From contig DITC01000008.1 in the NCBI GenBank assembly GCA_002422685.1, forward strand, positions 1 to 61,440: a stretch of 61,440 nt of DNA. Reading direction: 5' to 3'. The translations under genes were made by a program, and so were the position numbers. Each line of letters starts with the position of its first letter. The stretch's first letter is position 1. The notes beneath the pieces were generated by a model. The model did not search any database and was not told where the DNA came from. It saw only the letters and a program-made list of their open reading frames with translations. Source of the DNA: Thauera sp. UBA6194 (lineage in GTDB: Bacteria; Pseudomonadota; Gammaproteobacteria; Burkholderiales; Rhodocyclaceae). Positions 16,551-24,218 of the stretch are shown piece by piece.

Positions 16551-17342
16551 TTACTCGCCGTAGATGTCGTAGTCGAAATACTTCGCGCGAATCTCGTCGT
16601 ACTTGCCGCTGGCGCGGATGGCGGCGAGCGCCTCGTTGAGCTTTTGCTTGAGCTCGCCGTCCTGCTTGCGCACCGCAATGCCCACGCCCTCGCCGATCAC
16701 GCCCTTTTCGTCGGCGTTCTTGCCGTAGTACAGGCCGCCCACGAAGGTGTAGCCGGCACCCGCGTCGGTCTTGAGGAAGCCACCGTCGGCCACCAGCGCA
16801 TCGGCCCAGGCGGCGTCGATGCGGCCGGCGGACAGGTCGAGGTAGGCCTCTTCCTGGCGCGCATAGCGCACGATGCTCACGCCTTCACGCTCCCAGAAAC
16901 GGGTGGCGTGGTTGTCGGCCACGGTGCCGCGCTGCACGCCGATGCGCTTGCCCTTGAGCGAAGCGATCTCGGGCACCAGCGGGCTGCCCTCCTTGGCCAC
17001 CAGCGCGAGCGGGGTGGCGTAGTAGCGCTCGGTGAAGTCGACGCGCTTCTTGCGCTCTTCGGTGATCGACATCGAGGCCGAGATGGCGTCGAACTTGCGG
17101 CTCAGCAGCGCCGGGATCATGCCGTCCCATTCCTGCTTGACCCAGGTGCACTTGACCTGCATCTGTTCGCATAGCGCGTTGGCGATGTCCACGTCGAAAC
17201 CCTGCACGTTGCCTGCGGTGTCCACGGTGTTGAACGGGGGGTAGGCGCCCTCGGTGGCGAAGCGGACGGAGCTCCAGTCCTTGGCGACCGCGCCCTGCGC
17301 GACCAGGGCCAGAGCGGCGAGCATGAGTGTGCGACGGATCAT
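16551..17342 (-). CDS. Periplasmic lysine/arginine/ornithine/histidine-type binding protein
   Basis: 263 residues. Signal peptide MIRRTLMLAALALVAQGAVA then KDWSS. The mature part is a bacterial SBP family 3 fold: VRFATEGAYPPFNTVD, GFDVDIANALC, WDGMIPALLSRKFDAISASM, SITEERKKRVDFTERYY, LKGKRIGVQRGTVADN. The pattern is that of HisJ/ArgT (family ligand groups such as the Asp of FDVDI and the Arg of KKRVDF). An in-frame ATG 42 bp upstream is rejected because the ATG at 17342 has an AAAGGA ribosome site and begins the signal peptide. First gene of the import operon. Confidence 0.92.
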   Translation of the reverse strand: MIRRTLMLAALALVAQGAVAKDWSSVRFATEGAYPPFNTVDTAGNVQGFDVDIANALCEQMQVKCTWVKQEWDGMIPALLSRKFDAISASMSITEERKKRVDFTERYYATPLALVAKEGSPLVPEIASLKGKRIGVQRGTVADNHATRFWEREGVSIVRYARQEEAYLDLSAGRIDAAWADALVADGGFLKTDAGAGYTFVGGLYYGKNADEKGVIGEGVGIAVRKQDGELKQKLNEALAAIRASGKYDEIRAKYFDYDIYGE

Positions 17343-17451
17343 GTGGAATCCTTTCAGTTTTGTTAACGGCTGCATTTTAACCACAGCACGGCATGATGTT
17401 TCCGGGATTTAAGCGATTCCTTTGATGCTGCAGCGCACCAAAGACCTTGAT

Positions 17452-18357
17452 TCAGCGCAGCTTTTCGGCGATCACGCCAGCCAGCACCGCCGCCGCCGGC
17501 GGATCGAAGCGGAAGAAGAGTTCGGGCTCGACGAGCTCGAGCTCCATCAGCCGCAGCGCGCCGCGCGCGCTGCGCACGAAATCGACGCGCGCATATTCCG
17601 GCGCCACCGGACAGGCCGCCACCGCGGCCTCGGCGAACAGGCGCTCGTCCGCGGCGGGCGCATACGCATGCACGGTGCCGCCGTGATCGTCCTGCACGCG
17701 AAAGTCGCCCGCGCGCGGCGTCTTGCGGATCGCGTGCGTGGTGCGCCCGCCGATCACGATCACCGAGATCTCGCCCGCGCTCAGGATGGCCGGCTCGAAG
17801 GCCTGCACCATCATCGCCTCGTCCGCCACACAGCGCGCGAACACCGCCTCGTGCGCCGCGAGCGCGGCGCGATCGACGCGATACGTCAGCCGCGCCGCGC
17901 CCGACACCACCGGCTTGAACACGACCTCGTCCCAGCCCTGCGCATCCATGATGGCCGCGAGCGAGACCGCCTCGCCGCGCGCCACGAAGCGCGTGGGCAC
18001 GATGGCCACGCCCTTGTCCTGCAGGTCGCCCAGGTAGCGCTTGTCCACGTTCCAGCGGATCAGGCGCGCATCGTTGAACAGGCGCGTCTGGCTGGCCACG
18101 CGATCGAGCCAGGGCGAGAACTCGGCGAAGCGATCGAAGTAGTCCCAGGTCGAGCGGAACAGCGCGCAACGGCACTGCGTCCAGTCCATGTCGGGATCGG
18201 CCCACGAGCGCCGCGTCACGCGCAGGCCCTGGGCGGCGAGCGCCTCGACCACCAGGTCTTCCTCGCGCGCGATCTGCGCCTGGTACCAGTTATCGCGGTC
18301 GAGCTGGACGTAGCGGTCCTCGGTGAGGACGACGACGTCGAATGGCTTGGCATTCAT
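17452..18357 (-). CDS. ATP-grasp family protein
   Basis: 301 residues. Features of an ATP-grasp ligase: YLGDLQDKGVAIVPTRFV, the lysine/beta hairpin WDEVVFKPVVSGAARLTYRV, MMVQAFEPAILSAGEISVIV, and the metal-site segment EYARVDFVRSARGALRLMELELVEPELFF. This subgroup resembles glutathione synthetase/RimK-type ligases and DcsG, joining a carboxylate to an amine using ATP; the substrate is unknown. No signal or membrane segment. The ATG at 18357 follows a GTG in frame at 18360; either could start. It is divergent from the flavin oxidoreductase gene with only 47 bp between. Confidence 0.8.
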   Translation of the reverse strand: MNAKPFDVVVLTEDRYVQLDRDNWYQAQIAREEDLVVEALAAQGLRVTRRSWADPDMDWTQCRCALFRSTWDYFDRFAEFSPWLDRVASQTRLFNDARLIRWNVDKRYLGDLQDKGVAIVPTRFVARGEAVSLAAIMDAQGWDEVVFKPVVSGAARLTYRVDRAALAAHEAVFARCVADEAMMVQAFEPAILSAGEISVIVIGGRTTHAIRKTPRAGDFRVQDDHGGTVHAYAPAADERLFAEAAVAACPVAPEYARVDFVRSARGALRLMELELVEPELFFRFDPPAAAVLAGVIAEKLR

Positions 18358-18404
18358 CACGGGCCTGTGGCGTAATCGGGGGCCGCGATTCTAACAAGAC
18401 TCCC

Positions 18405-19454
18405 ATGCCCGGCACGCTCCCCCACGCCGCATCCCCCGGCGCCATCCCGCTCTCCGTGCTCGACCTGGCCCCGGTCACTGCCGGCAGCACCCCGGCCGAC
18501 GCCCTGCGCAACACGCGCGAGCTTGCCCAGCTCGCCGACCGCTGCGGCTACACCCGCTTCTGGCTCGCCGAGCACCACAACATGACCGGCATCGCCAGCG
18601 CCGCCACCGCGGTGGTGATCGCGCACGTGGCCGGCGCCACCGAACGCATCCGCGTCGGCGCCGGCGGCATCATGCTGCCCAACCACGCGCCGCTCGTGAT
18701 CGCCGAGCAGTTCGGCACGCTCGAGTCCCTGTTCCCGGGCCGCATCGACCTCGGCCTCGGCCGTGCGCCCGGCACCGACCAGCGCACCGCCCGCGCCCTG
18801 CGCCGCCACCTCGCCGGCAGCGACGACAGCTTCCCGCAGGACGTGCTCGAGCTGCAGTCCTACTTCCAGCCCGCCCAGCCCGACCAGGCGGTGCGTGCCG
18901 TGCCCGGCGCCGGGCTCGACGTGCCGATCTGGCTGCTCGGCTCCAGCCTGTACAGCGCCGAGCTCGCCGCCCACCTCGGCCTGCCCTTCGCCTTCGCCTC
19001 GCACTTTGCGCCGCGCTTCCTGTTCAAGGCCATCGACCTCTACCGCAGCCGCTTCCAGCCGTCTGCGCAGCTCGACAAGCCCTATGTCGCGGTCGCCGCC
19101 AATGCGGTCGCCGCCGACACCGACGCCGAAGCCCACCACCTGCTGCGCTCGCTGCGCCTGCGCTTCGCCGCCATGGCGCGCGGCGTGCGCGGCCAGTTGC
19201 AACCGCCCGAGGCCTTCATCGAAGCCGACTGGTCACCGGCCGAACTGGCGTTTGCCGACGAATCGCTGGCGTGCTCGGCGGTGGGTTCGCCGGACGAAGC
19301 GCGCCGGCAGCTCGAGGGCCTGATCGCGCAGACCGGCGCCGACGAACTCGTCCTCACCGCGCAGATCTTCGATCACGCGGCGCGGTTGAAGTCGTTTGAG
19401 CTCGTGGCCCAGGCGTGGGGGCTGGTCGGCAGTCGGGCCGGCGCAAGCGCCTGA
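18405..19454 (+). CDS. LLM-class (luciferase-like) flavin-dependent oxidoreductase
   Basis: 349 residues of the bacterial luciferase-like TIM barrel family, YhbW-like. Signatures: LSVLDLAPVTAGSTPADAL, RFWLAEHHNMTGIASAATAV, RIRVGAGGIMLPNHAPLVIA, EQFGTLESLFPGRIDLGLGR, APGTDQRTARALRR, PIWLLGSSLYSAELAA. It uses reduced flavin (FMNH2 or F420) to oxidise an unknown small substrate. The ATG at 18405 is chosen because family homology starts there; the frame upstream overlaps the divergent ATP-grasp gene. It ends 14 bp before the convergent BtuF-like gene. Confidence 0.87.
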   Translation: MPGTLPHAASPGAIPLSVLDLAPVTAGSTPADALRNTRELAQLADRCGYTRFWLAEHHNMTGIASAATAVVIAHVAGATERIRVGAGGIMLPNHAPLVIAEQFGTLESLFPGRIDLGLGRAPGTDQRTARALRRHLAGSDDSFPQDVLELQSYFQPAQPDQAVRAVPGAGLDVPIWLLGSSLYSAELAAHLGLPFAFASHFAPRFLFKAIDLYRSRFQPSAQLDKPYVAVAANAVAADTDAEAHHLLRSLRLRFAAMARGVRGQLQPPEAFIEADWSPAELAFADESLACSAVGSPDEARRQLEGLIAQTGADELVLTAQIFDHAARLKSFELVAQAWGLVGSRAGASA

Positions 19455-19468
19455 AGGCCGGGCGCGCT

Positions 19469-20278
19469 TCAGGAAGACTGCCGCGCCGCCCAGCGCGCGA
19501 TGATCTCCGCCAGCGCCGGCAGGCCCTCGCGGATCGCCACCGGGCCGGGCGCCAGGATCAGGGCCGATTTCACCTCGTGCAGTTCGCCGTCGCGCACCGC
19601 CGGCACGTCCTCCCAGCCCGGGCGCGCGGCCACGCGCTCGGGGCGGAAGCGCTTGCCGCACCACGAGCCCACGACGATGTCGGGCGCCGCCCGCGCCGCC
19701 TCCAGCGGGTCGGCCAGGATGCGCTGCGCGGCACCCGAGTAGCGCGCGCGCTCGGCAAAGACGTCCTCGCCGCCGGCGATCCCGATCAGCTCCGACACCC
19801 AGCCCACCGCGCTGATCGGCGGCTCGTCCCACTCCTCGAAATACACCCGCGGCCGCCGCGGCAGCGCCGCCGCCCGCTCACGCACCGCGTCCATCGTCGC
19901 CTCGAGTTCCGCCACCAGGGCGAGCGCCCGATCCTCCGCGCCAACGAGCCGGCCCACCGTCTCGATCATCGCCAGGATGCCCTCGACGCTGCGCTGGTTG
20001 AACACATGCACCGCCACGCCGGCCTTGATCAGATCGCGCGCCACGTCCGCCTGCATGTCGGAGAACCCCAGCACCAGGTCGGGCTCGACCGCGAGGATCT
20101 TCTCCAGGTCGCCACAGGAGAAGGCGAAGACCTTGGGCTTCTCCTTGCGCGCGCGCGGCGGGATCACGGTGTAGCCACTGATGCCGACGACGCGTGCCTC
20201 CTCGCCCAAGGCGTAGAGGACCTCGACGGTCTCGGTGGTCAGACAGACGATGCGGGAGGGGAGTCGGCGTGGGGTCAT
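19469..20278 (-). CDS. BtuF/FepB-like helical-backbone metal receptor
   Basis: 269 residues, periplasmic binding protein type 2 fold: PSRIVCLTTETVEVLYALG, RVVGISGYTVIPP, LEKILAVEPDLVLGFSDMQA, VHVFNQRSVEGILAMIETVG, DEPPISAVGWVSELIGIAGG. This is the cobalamin-binding protein subgroup of family PF01497. Unlike real BtuF it has no signal peptide, and no BtuCD genes are adjacent, so it may be a cytoplasmic relative or its start may be mis-set. It stands alone between a convergent oxidoreductase and the helicase cassette. Confidence 0.8.
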   Translation of the reverse strand: MTPRRLPSRIVCLTTETVEVLYALGEEARVVGISGYTVIPPRARKEKPKVFAFSCGDLEKILAVEPDLVLGFSDMQADVARDLIKAGVAVHVFNQRSVEGILAMIETVGRLVGAEDRALALVAELEATMDAVRERAAALPRRPRVYFEEWDEPPISAVGWVSELIGIAGGEDVFAERARYSGAAQRILADPLEAARAAPDIVVGSWCGKRFRPERVAARPGWEDVPAVRDGELHEVKSALILAPGPVAIREGLPALAEIIARWAARQSS

Positions 20279-20337
20279 GGGGGGATTATGGCGGATCGGC
20301 AGGATTCAAGCCTTGTGCGGAACATGCGCTTTGCAAC

Positions 20338-23300
20338 TCATTCGCCGCGCAGGATGCTGAATTCCCGGAACAGTCGACCCGGTAAGGGCACGCTCAGCCG
20401 CCAGTGGATGCTCATCGGCTTCGCGCCTTCAGCCCGCTCCAGCGTCACCGGGCCACAAGCGCGATACGGCGTCCCCTTTGCGGCACGCACGAAGAGCTGA
20501 AAACGCCAGCCGTTACCCGGACTCTCCAGATACCGCCGCCCCGCGGGCGTCTGCGGCCCCGCCGCGTTCTGCGACTGCCAGTGGAACAGCTCCGGGCTGA
20601 TCGCGTAATCCCGATAGGCGATGCGCTCGTGATAGCCCTCGCGCTTGTCCAACGTCACGAACAGCAGCTCGACCTTGCGCTCGTGCAGCGCGAGAACGCC
20701 GGCCTGGAAGGGCGTGCGCCGGCTCGGGCTCAGCCAGCCCAGCGCGGTGAGTATCTCGCGGATGCCATAGGCCGCGTGCAGGCTGAGCGGGACATCCTCC
20801 AGTCCCGGCACCGCCTGCGTCCGCAAGCTGCTGCGTGCCTGCAAGACACCGCCCAGCTCGGCAAGCTCCGCCGCATGCTCGGGGTGATGCTGCAGCCGCT
20901 GCAGGAAATCCTCGCCGCTCCCCTTCTGATGCTGCTGCGCATCGATCTGATAGGCGAGCATCTGCAGCAGGCGCCGATCGCGCTCGTCCCGCACCTGGTA
21001 TGCCGCGTCCGGCTCGCGCAGCGAGCACAGCAGATCGGTCCGCGCAGGTTCGTCGATGTGCAGCAGATCGCCGAAACGGCGCCCGAAGTAGTCGTCCTCG
21101 CTGCCCGGCGGCGTGCTCAGCAAGCCCGCGTCGCGCTTGAGGTTGGTCCAACCCGAGCGCCCGCTGCTGCGATAGAGGTCGTCGAGCTCGATCGCCTGCT
21201 CGGCGAGGAAGCTCGCGAGCCGGATGTCGGTGCGTCCGCGCAGTGCAGCGTAGGCCTGAAGCTCCGTCCTCAGCCGCCGCCAGTTCTGCTGCACCAGCTT
21301 GCGCAGGCTGCGCAGCACCTGCTCGCGGGTCTGGCGCTGCAGGTGGATGTGGCAACCGGGCGGCAGCATGCCGAAGCCCTTATCCACCGCCTCGATCAAC
21401 TGCGCGCGCGACAGCCCGGTGATCGTCGACAGCAGGCGGTCGAAGCGAAACTCCTCGCGGTGCCGGCCGACAAAATCCAGGATCAGACAGCTCTCCTTGC
21501 CCTTTGCCAGACGCAGTCCGCGGCCGATCTGCTGCTGGAACAGCACCGGGCTCTGCGTCGGGCGCAGCAGGAGCAGCGTATCGACGAGCGGCAGGTCGAC
21601 GCCCTCGTTGTACAGGTCGCAGGTCACCAGCGCGGCGACCTCGCCGCGGGCCAGAAGCTCGGGCGCGCGCCGGCGTTCGTCGGTGGGCGTGTCACCCACC
21701 ACGCACAGCGCCTTGATGCCGGCCCGGTTCAGCCGCGCCGTCATGTCCTGCGCGTGCGCCACCGAGACGCAGAACACCAGCGCGCGCCCGCGCGCCGGAT
21801 CGCCCGCCAGGCGCCGCCACTCGTCGAGCACCAGCCGCGCGCGGACATCGTTCCCGGTGACCAGCTTCTCGATCGCCGCCACCTCCCCCGCCTGCTGCCA
21901 AGGCACGGCGGAAAAGTCGGTCTCGTCGTCGCACGCGTAATACTCGAAGGGGCACAGCAACTGCTGGTCGAGCGCATGCCAGAGCCGCAGCTCGACCGCC
22001 GGCGAGCCATCGGGCCGGTTGTCGAAGTAGCCCAGGATCGGCTTGCCATCGCTGCGCTCCGGCGTCGCAGTCAGGCCGAGCAGCACGCGCGGGCGCACGG
22101 CGCTCACGAATGCATCGAAGCGATCCGCCGCCAGGCGATGGCACTCGTCGACCACCACGGTGTGCCAGTAATCCGCCCCGCAGCGCGACACCAGCTCGCG
22201 CGCGGACACGCTGTCGATGGTGGCGAACAGATGCTCGAAGCCCTCGGACTGCACGCCGCCGACCAGTACCTCGCCAAAGGCGTGGTCGCGCAGCACCTCG
22301 CGATAGGTGCGCAGCGCCTGCTTCAGGATCTCCTCGCGGTGCGCCACGAACAGCAGCCGCGGCCGCCCACCTGCCTGCTGGCAGAGCCACTTGTAGTCGA
22401 AGGCCGCCACCACCGTCTTGCCGGTGCCGGTCGCGGCCACCACCAGATTGCGCCAGCGACCGTGATCGCGCTCGATCTGCAGTTGGTCGAGCATCTCCTG
22501 CTGGTAGGCCTTGGGCTCGAGGTCGAAATAGGTCGGGCGCGCGACCAGCTCGTCGCCGGACTCGCGCCTGAGCGCCTCGCCCAGCGCCTTGCGATGCGCG
22601 GGGTTGGCGGGGTCATAGGCCTGGAACTCGCTGTCCTCCCAGAGCGTCTCGAAGTGCGCGCTGGCGCGCTCGAACAGATCGGTCTGGCCGCGCTCGGTGA
22701 ACTTCACCGTCCATTCCAGCCCGCCCATCAAGGCCGCGCCCGACAGGTTGGCGCTACCCACGTAGGCGGAGCCGAAGCCAGTGCGGCGGCGGAACAGCCA
22801 GGCCTTGGCATGCAGCCGGGTGCGTCGACCATCCAGCGACACGCGGATCTCGCAGCCGGGCAGCCGGGCGAGTTCGTCCAGCGCGCGAATCTCGGTGGCG
22901 CCGGTGTAGGTGGTGGTCAGCACCCGCAGGCGCGTGCGCGGCTTGCCATCCGGCCCGACCGCGGTGATCGACTGCAGGATGTCGAGCAGCTTGCGTACGC
23001 CGGAATGGGTGATGAAGCTCACCAGGATGTCCACCTGATCACAGGCCGCGAGTTCGCGGCGCAGCTCGGTCAGCAACGAGGGCGAGCCCTTGCCCGCGGT
23101 GAAGAGCCAGGGGAAGGCCAGGCCGGTCTCGGGGATCGTCGGCTTGGGCGAGTGTTGGTGGATGGACTGCAGAATCTGGGGCGGGGCGGAGAGTGTCTCG
23201 GCGTCGCCGGCGCGCTTGCCGAGGCGCTGCTTCAGGCTGACGAGGAGGAAATTGACGAGATCGAGCTGCTCCCGGAGCTTCTCGGCGCCGTCACCGTGCA

Positions 23301-23472
23301 GGTCGTCGAGGATGCGGGAGAGTTGGGCGGCGAGCGCGTCGGCCAGGCGCTCGGGGGCGTCCTCGGCGGTGAGGGGCTGGAGGCTGTGGGCGCGCTCGTC
23401 CGTCGTACGGGTGACGGCGTCGCGGAGGGCCTCGGTGAGAAGTTGGTCGTACAGACCGTCAGGCAATGTCAT
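20338..23472 (-). CDS. PLD nuclease - superfamily 2 helicase - DUF3427 protein
   Basis: 1044 residues. A phospholipase D-like domain (about 120-290) with the HxK motif RLHAKAWLF (His221, Lys223) and GSANLSGAAL; then a DEAD/DEAH helicase with Walker A AATGTGKT (346-353), DECH (442-445), GLTATPERSDG, and motif VI QQIGRGLRLAKG; then a long C-terminal DUF3427 region. Such proteins are DNA translocases with a potential nuclease and are often found in defence islands, though I know no established function. ccdA and ccdB lie immediately upstream on the same strand, 45 bp away, so one transcript is likely. A DUF3427 protein alone is not DISARM; no drmAB genes are here. Confidence 0.88.
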   Translation of the reverse strand: MTLPDGLYDQLLTEALRDAVTRTTDERAHSLQPLTAEDAPERLADALAAQLSRILDDLHGDGAEKLREQLDLVNFLLVSLKQRLGKRAGDAETLSAPPQILQSIHQHSPKPTIPETGLAFPWLFTAGKGSPSLLTELRRELAACDQVDILVSFITHSGVRKLLDILQSITAVGPDGKPRTRLRVLTTTYTGATEIRALDELARLPGCEIRVSLDGRRTRLHAKAWLFRRRTGFGSAYVGSANLSGAALMGGLEWTVKFTERGQTDLFERASAHFETLWEDSEFQAYDPANPAHRKALGEALRRESGDELVARPTYFDLEPKAYQQEMLDQLQIERDHGRWRNLVVAATGTGKTVVAAFDYKWLCQQAGGRPRLLFVAHREEILKQALRTYREVLRDHAFGEVLVGGVQSEGFEHLFATIDSVSARELVSRCGADYWHTVVVDECHRLAADRFDAFVSAVRPRVLLGLTATPERSDGKPILGYFDNRPDGSPAVELRLWHALDQQLLCPFEYYACDDETDFSAVPWQQAGEVAAIEKLVTGNDVRARLVLDEWRRLAGDPARGRALVFCVSVAHAQDMTARLNRAGIKALCVVGDTPTDERRRAPELLARGEVAALVTCDLYNEGVDLPLVDTLLLLRPTQSPVLFQQQIGRGLRLAKGKESCLILDFVGRHREEFRFDRLLSTITGLSRAQLIEAVDKGFGMLPPGCHIHLQRQTREQVLRSLRKLVQQNWRRLRTELQAYAALRGRTDIRLASFLAEQAIELDDLYRSSGRSGWTNLKRDAGLLSTPPGSEDDYFGRRFGDLLHIDEPARTDLLCSLREPDAAYQVRDERDRRLLQMLAYQIDAQQHQKGSGEDFLQRLQHHPEHAAELAELGGVLQARSSLRTQAVPGLEDVPLSLHAAYGIREILTALGWLSPSRRTPFQAGVLALHERKVELLFVTLDKREGYHERIAYRDYAISPELFHWQSQNAAGPQTPAGRRYLESPGNGWRFQLFVRAAKGTPYRACGPVTLERAEGAKPMSIHWRLSVPLPGRLFREFSILRGE

Positions 23473-23517
23473 ACGATTCCCACTGGCCCTCCGCCATGAG
23501 GATTGGCCCCTGAGACT

Positions 23518-23817
23518 TCAGAACCCCTGAAACAGCATATCCAGCGCTGTCGTAATTTCGGCCCTGAAAGCGCCCAGTCTCGCCACCGGCGCCTTGAGCA
23601 GGGTGCTCGGTACCGTCGCCAGAAACTGGGTAGCCATCACGAAACCGCCGCCCTCGATCTCAAAGACGGGATTGAGCCCTCTGGCCGGCTGGAGCTCACC
23701 ACCGCTGGGCAGCAGCGGAACGACGACCCGGGTATTCAGGTGGCTCAACAGGTCGGCTTGAACGTCGAGCAGAAAGCCCTCGCCCGCGCTGTTTCGGTAG
23801 ACGTCGAAGCGCGCCAT
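23518..23817 (-). CDS. ccdB: CcdB-family gyrase-poison toxin
   Basis: 99 residues: MARFDVYRNSAGEGFLLDVQ, SHLNTRVVVPLLPSG, FVMATQFLATVP and ending TALDMLFQGF. The layout matches the F-plasmid CcdB fold (101 residues), which traps DNA gyrase. CcdB normally ends WGI; here it ends QGF, with the Gly kept but the preceding Trp replaced by Gln, so gyrase-poisoning activity is not certain. Its ATG overlaps the ccdA stop by one base (TGATG). Confidence 0.88.
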   Translation of the reverse strand: MARFDVYRNSAGEGFLLDVQADLLSHLNTRVVVPLLPSGGELQPARGLNPVFEIEGGGFVMATQFLATVPSTLLKAPVARLGAFRAEITTALDMLFQGF

Positions 23818-24062
23818 CAGAAGTTCCGAAACTGCGCGAGCGGCAAGCCGTGCTGCTCAACATAGGCGTTCGAGCTGTCGAGCGCGCCTCGGTTCTCTTC
23901 GAGCCATTGCGCTGCACGACGCTCCGCCACTGCACGCGCCAAACCGGCCTCGGCCGCCTGCGAGATGTTGATGCGCAGGGCCTTCGCCTCTACAAGCAAG
24001 GCTTCATCGAGCGTCACGTTGGTCGGTTTGCGGGCTGCACCTGGGATAGTCGTGTGCATCAT
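23817..24062 (-). CDS. ccdA: CcdA-family antitoxin
   Basis: 81 residues from the ATG at 24062 (a second ATG follows directly). N-terminal ribbon-helix-helix (TNVTLDEALLVEAKAL, NISQAAEAGLARAVAE) and a C-terminal toxin-binding tail rich in W, E, N and acidic residues (QWLEENRGALDSSN). It neutralises CcdB and represses the operon as a complex with it. The frame stays open upstream to 24152, but that part spans the apparent TATAAT box and is not used. Being first of ccdA, ccdB, helicase, its promoter may control all three. Confidence 0.88.
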   Translation of the reverse strand: MMHTTIPGAARKPTNVTLDEALLVEAKALRINISQAAEAGLARAVAERRAAQWLEENRGALDSSNAYVEQHGLPLAQFRNF

Positions 24063-24073
24063 GATGGAGTCGC

Positions 24074-24099
24074 CTTGTGAAACAAGTGCCTGCATTATA
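24074..24099 (-). promoter_or_regulatory. ccdA promoter and inverted repeat
   Basis: Minus strand: perfect TATAAT at 24099-24094, then the inverted repeat CTTGT-gaa-ACAAG (24074-24086) between it and the ccdA ATG. The -35 region is poor. The repeat is a candidate CcdA-CcdB operator. Confidence 0.5.
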
Positions 24100-24134
24100 G
24101 ATGTGGAACTTCGTGCGCATTCACGCCCACATAA

Positions 24135-24167
24135 AGCAAAACCCCCCGCCATCGCTGACGAGGGGTT
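24135..24167 (-). terminator. Rho-independent terminator of acnB
   Basis: On the minus strand AACCCC-tCGTC, loop, GGCG-GGGGTT followed by TTGCTTT: a stem of about 10 pairs with one wobble, then a T-rich run, about 55 bp after the acnB stop. It also separates acnB from the ccdA promoter. Confidence 0.7.
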
Positions 24168-24218
24168 CTCGGGCGAGACGACCTCCCGGCCGTCCCAGCC
24201 TTCCAGCTACTTACCGAC

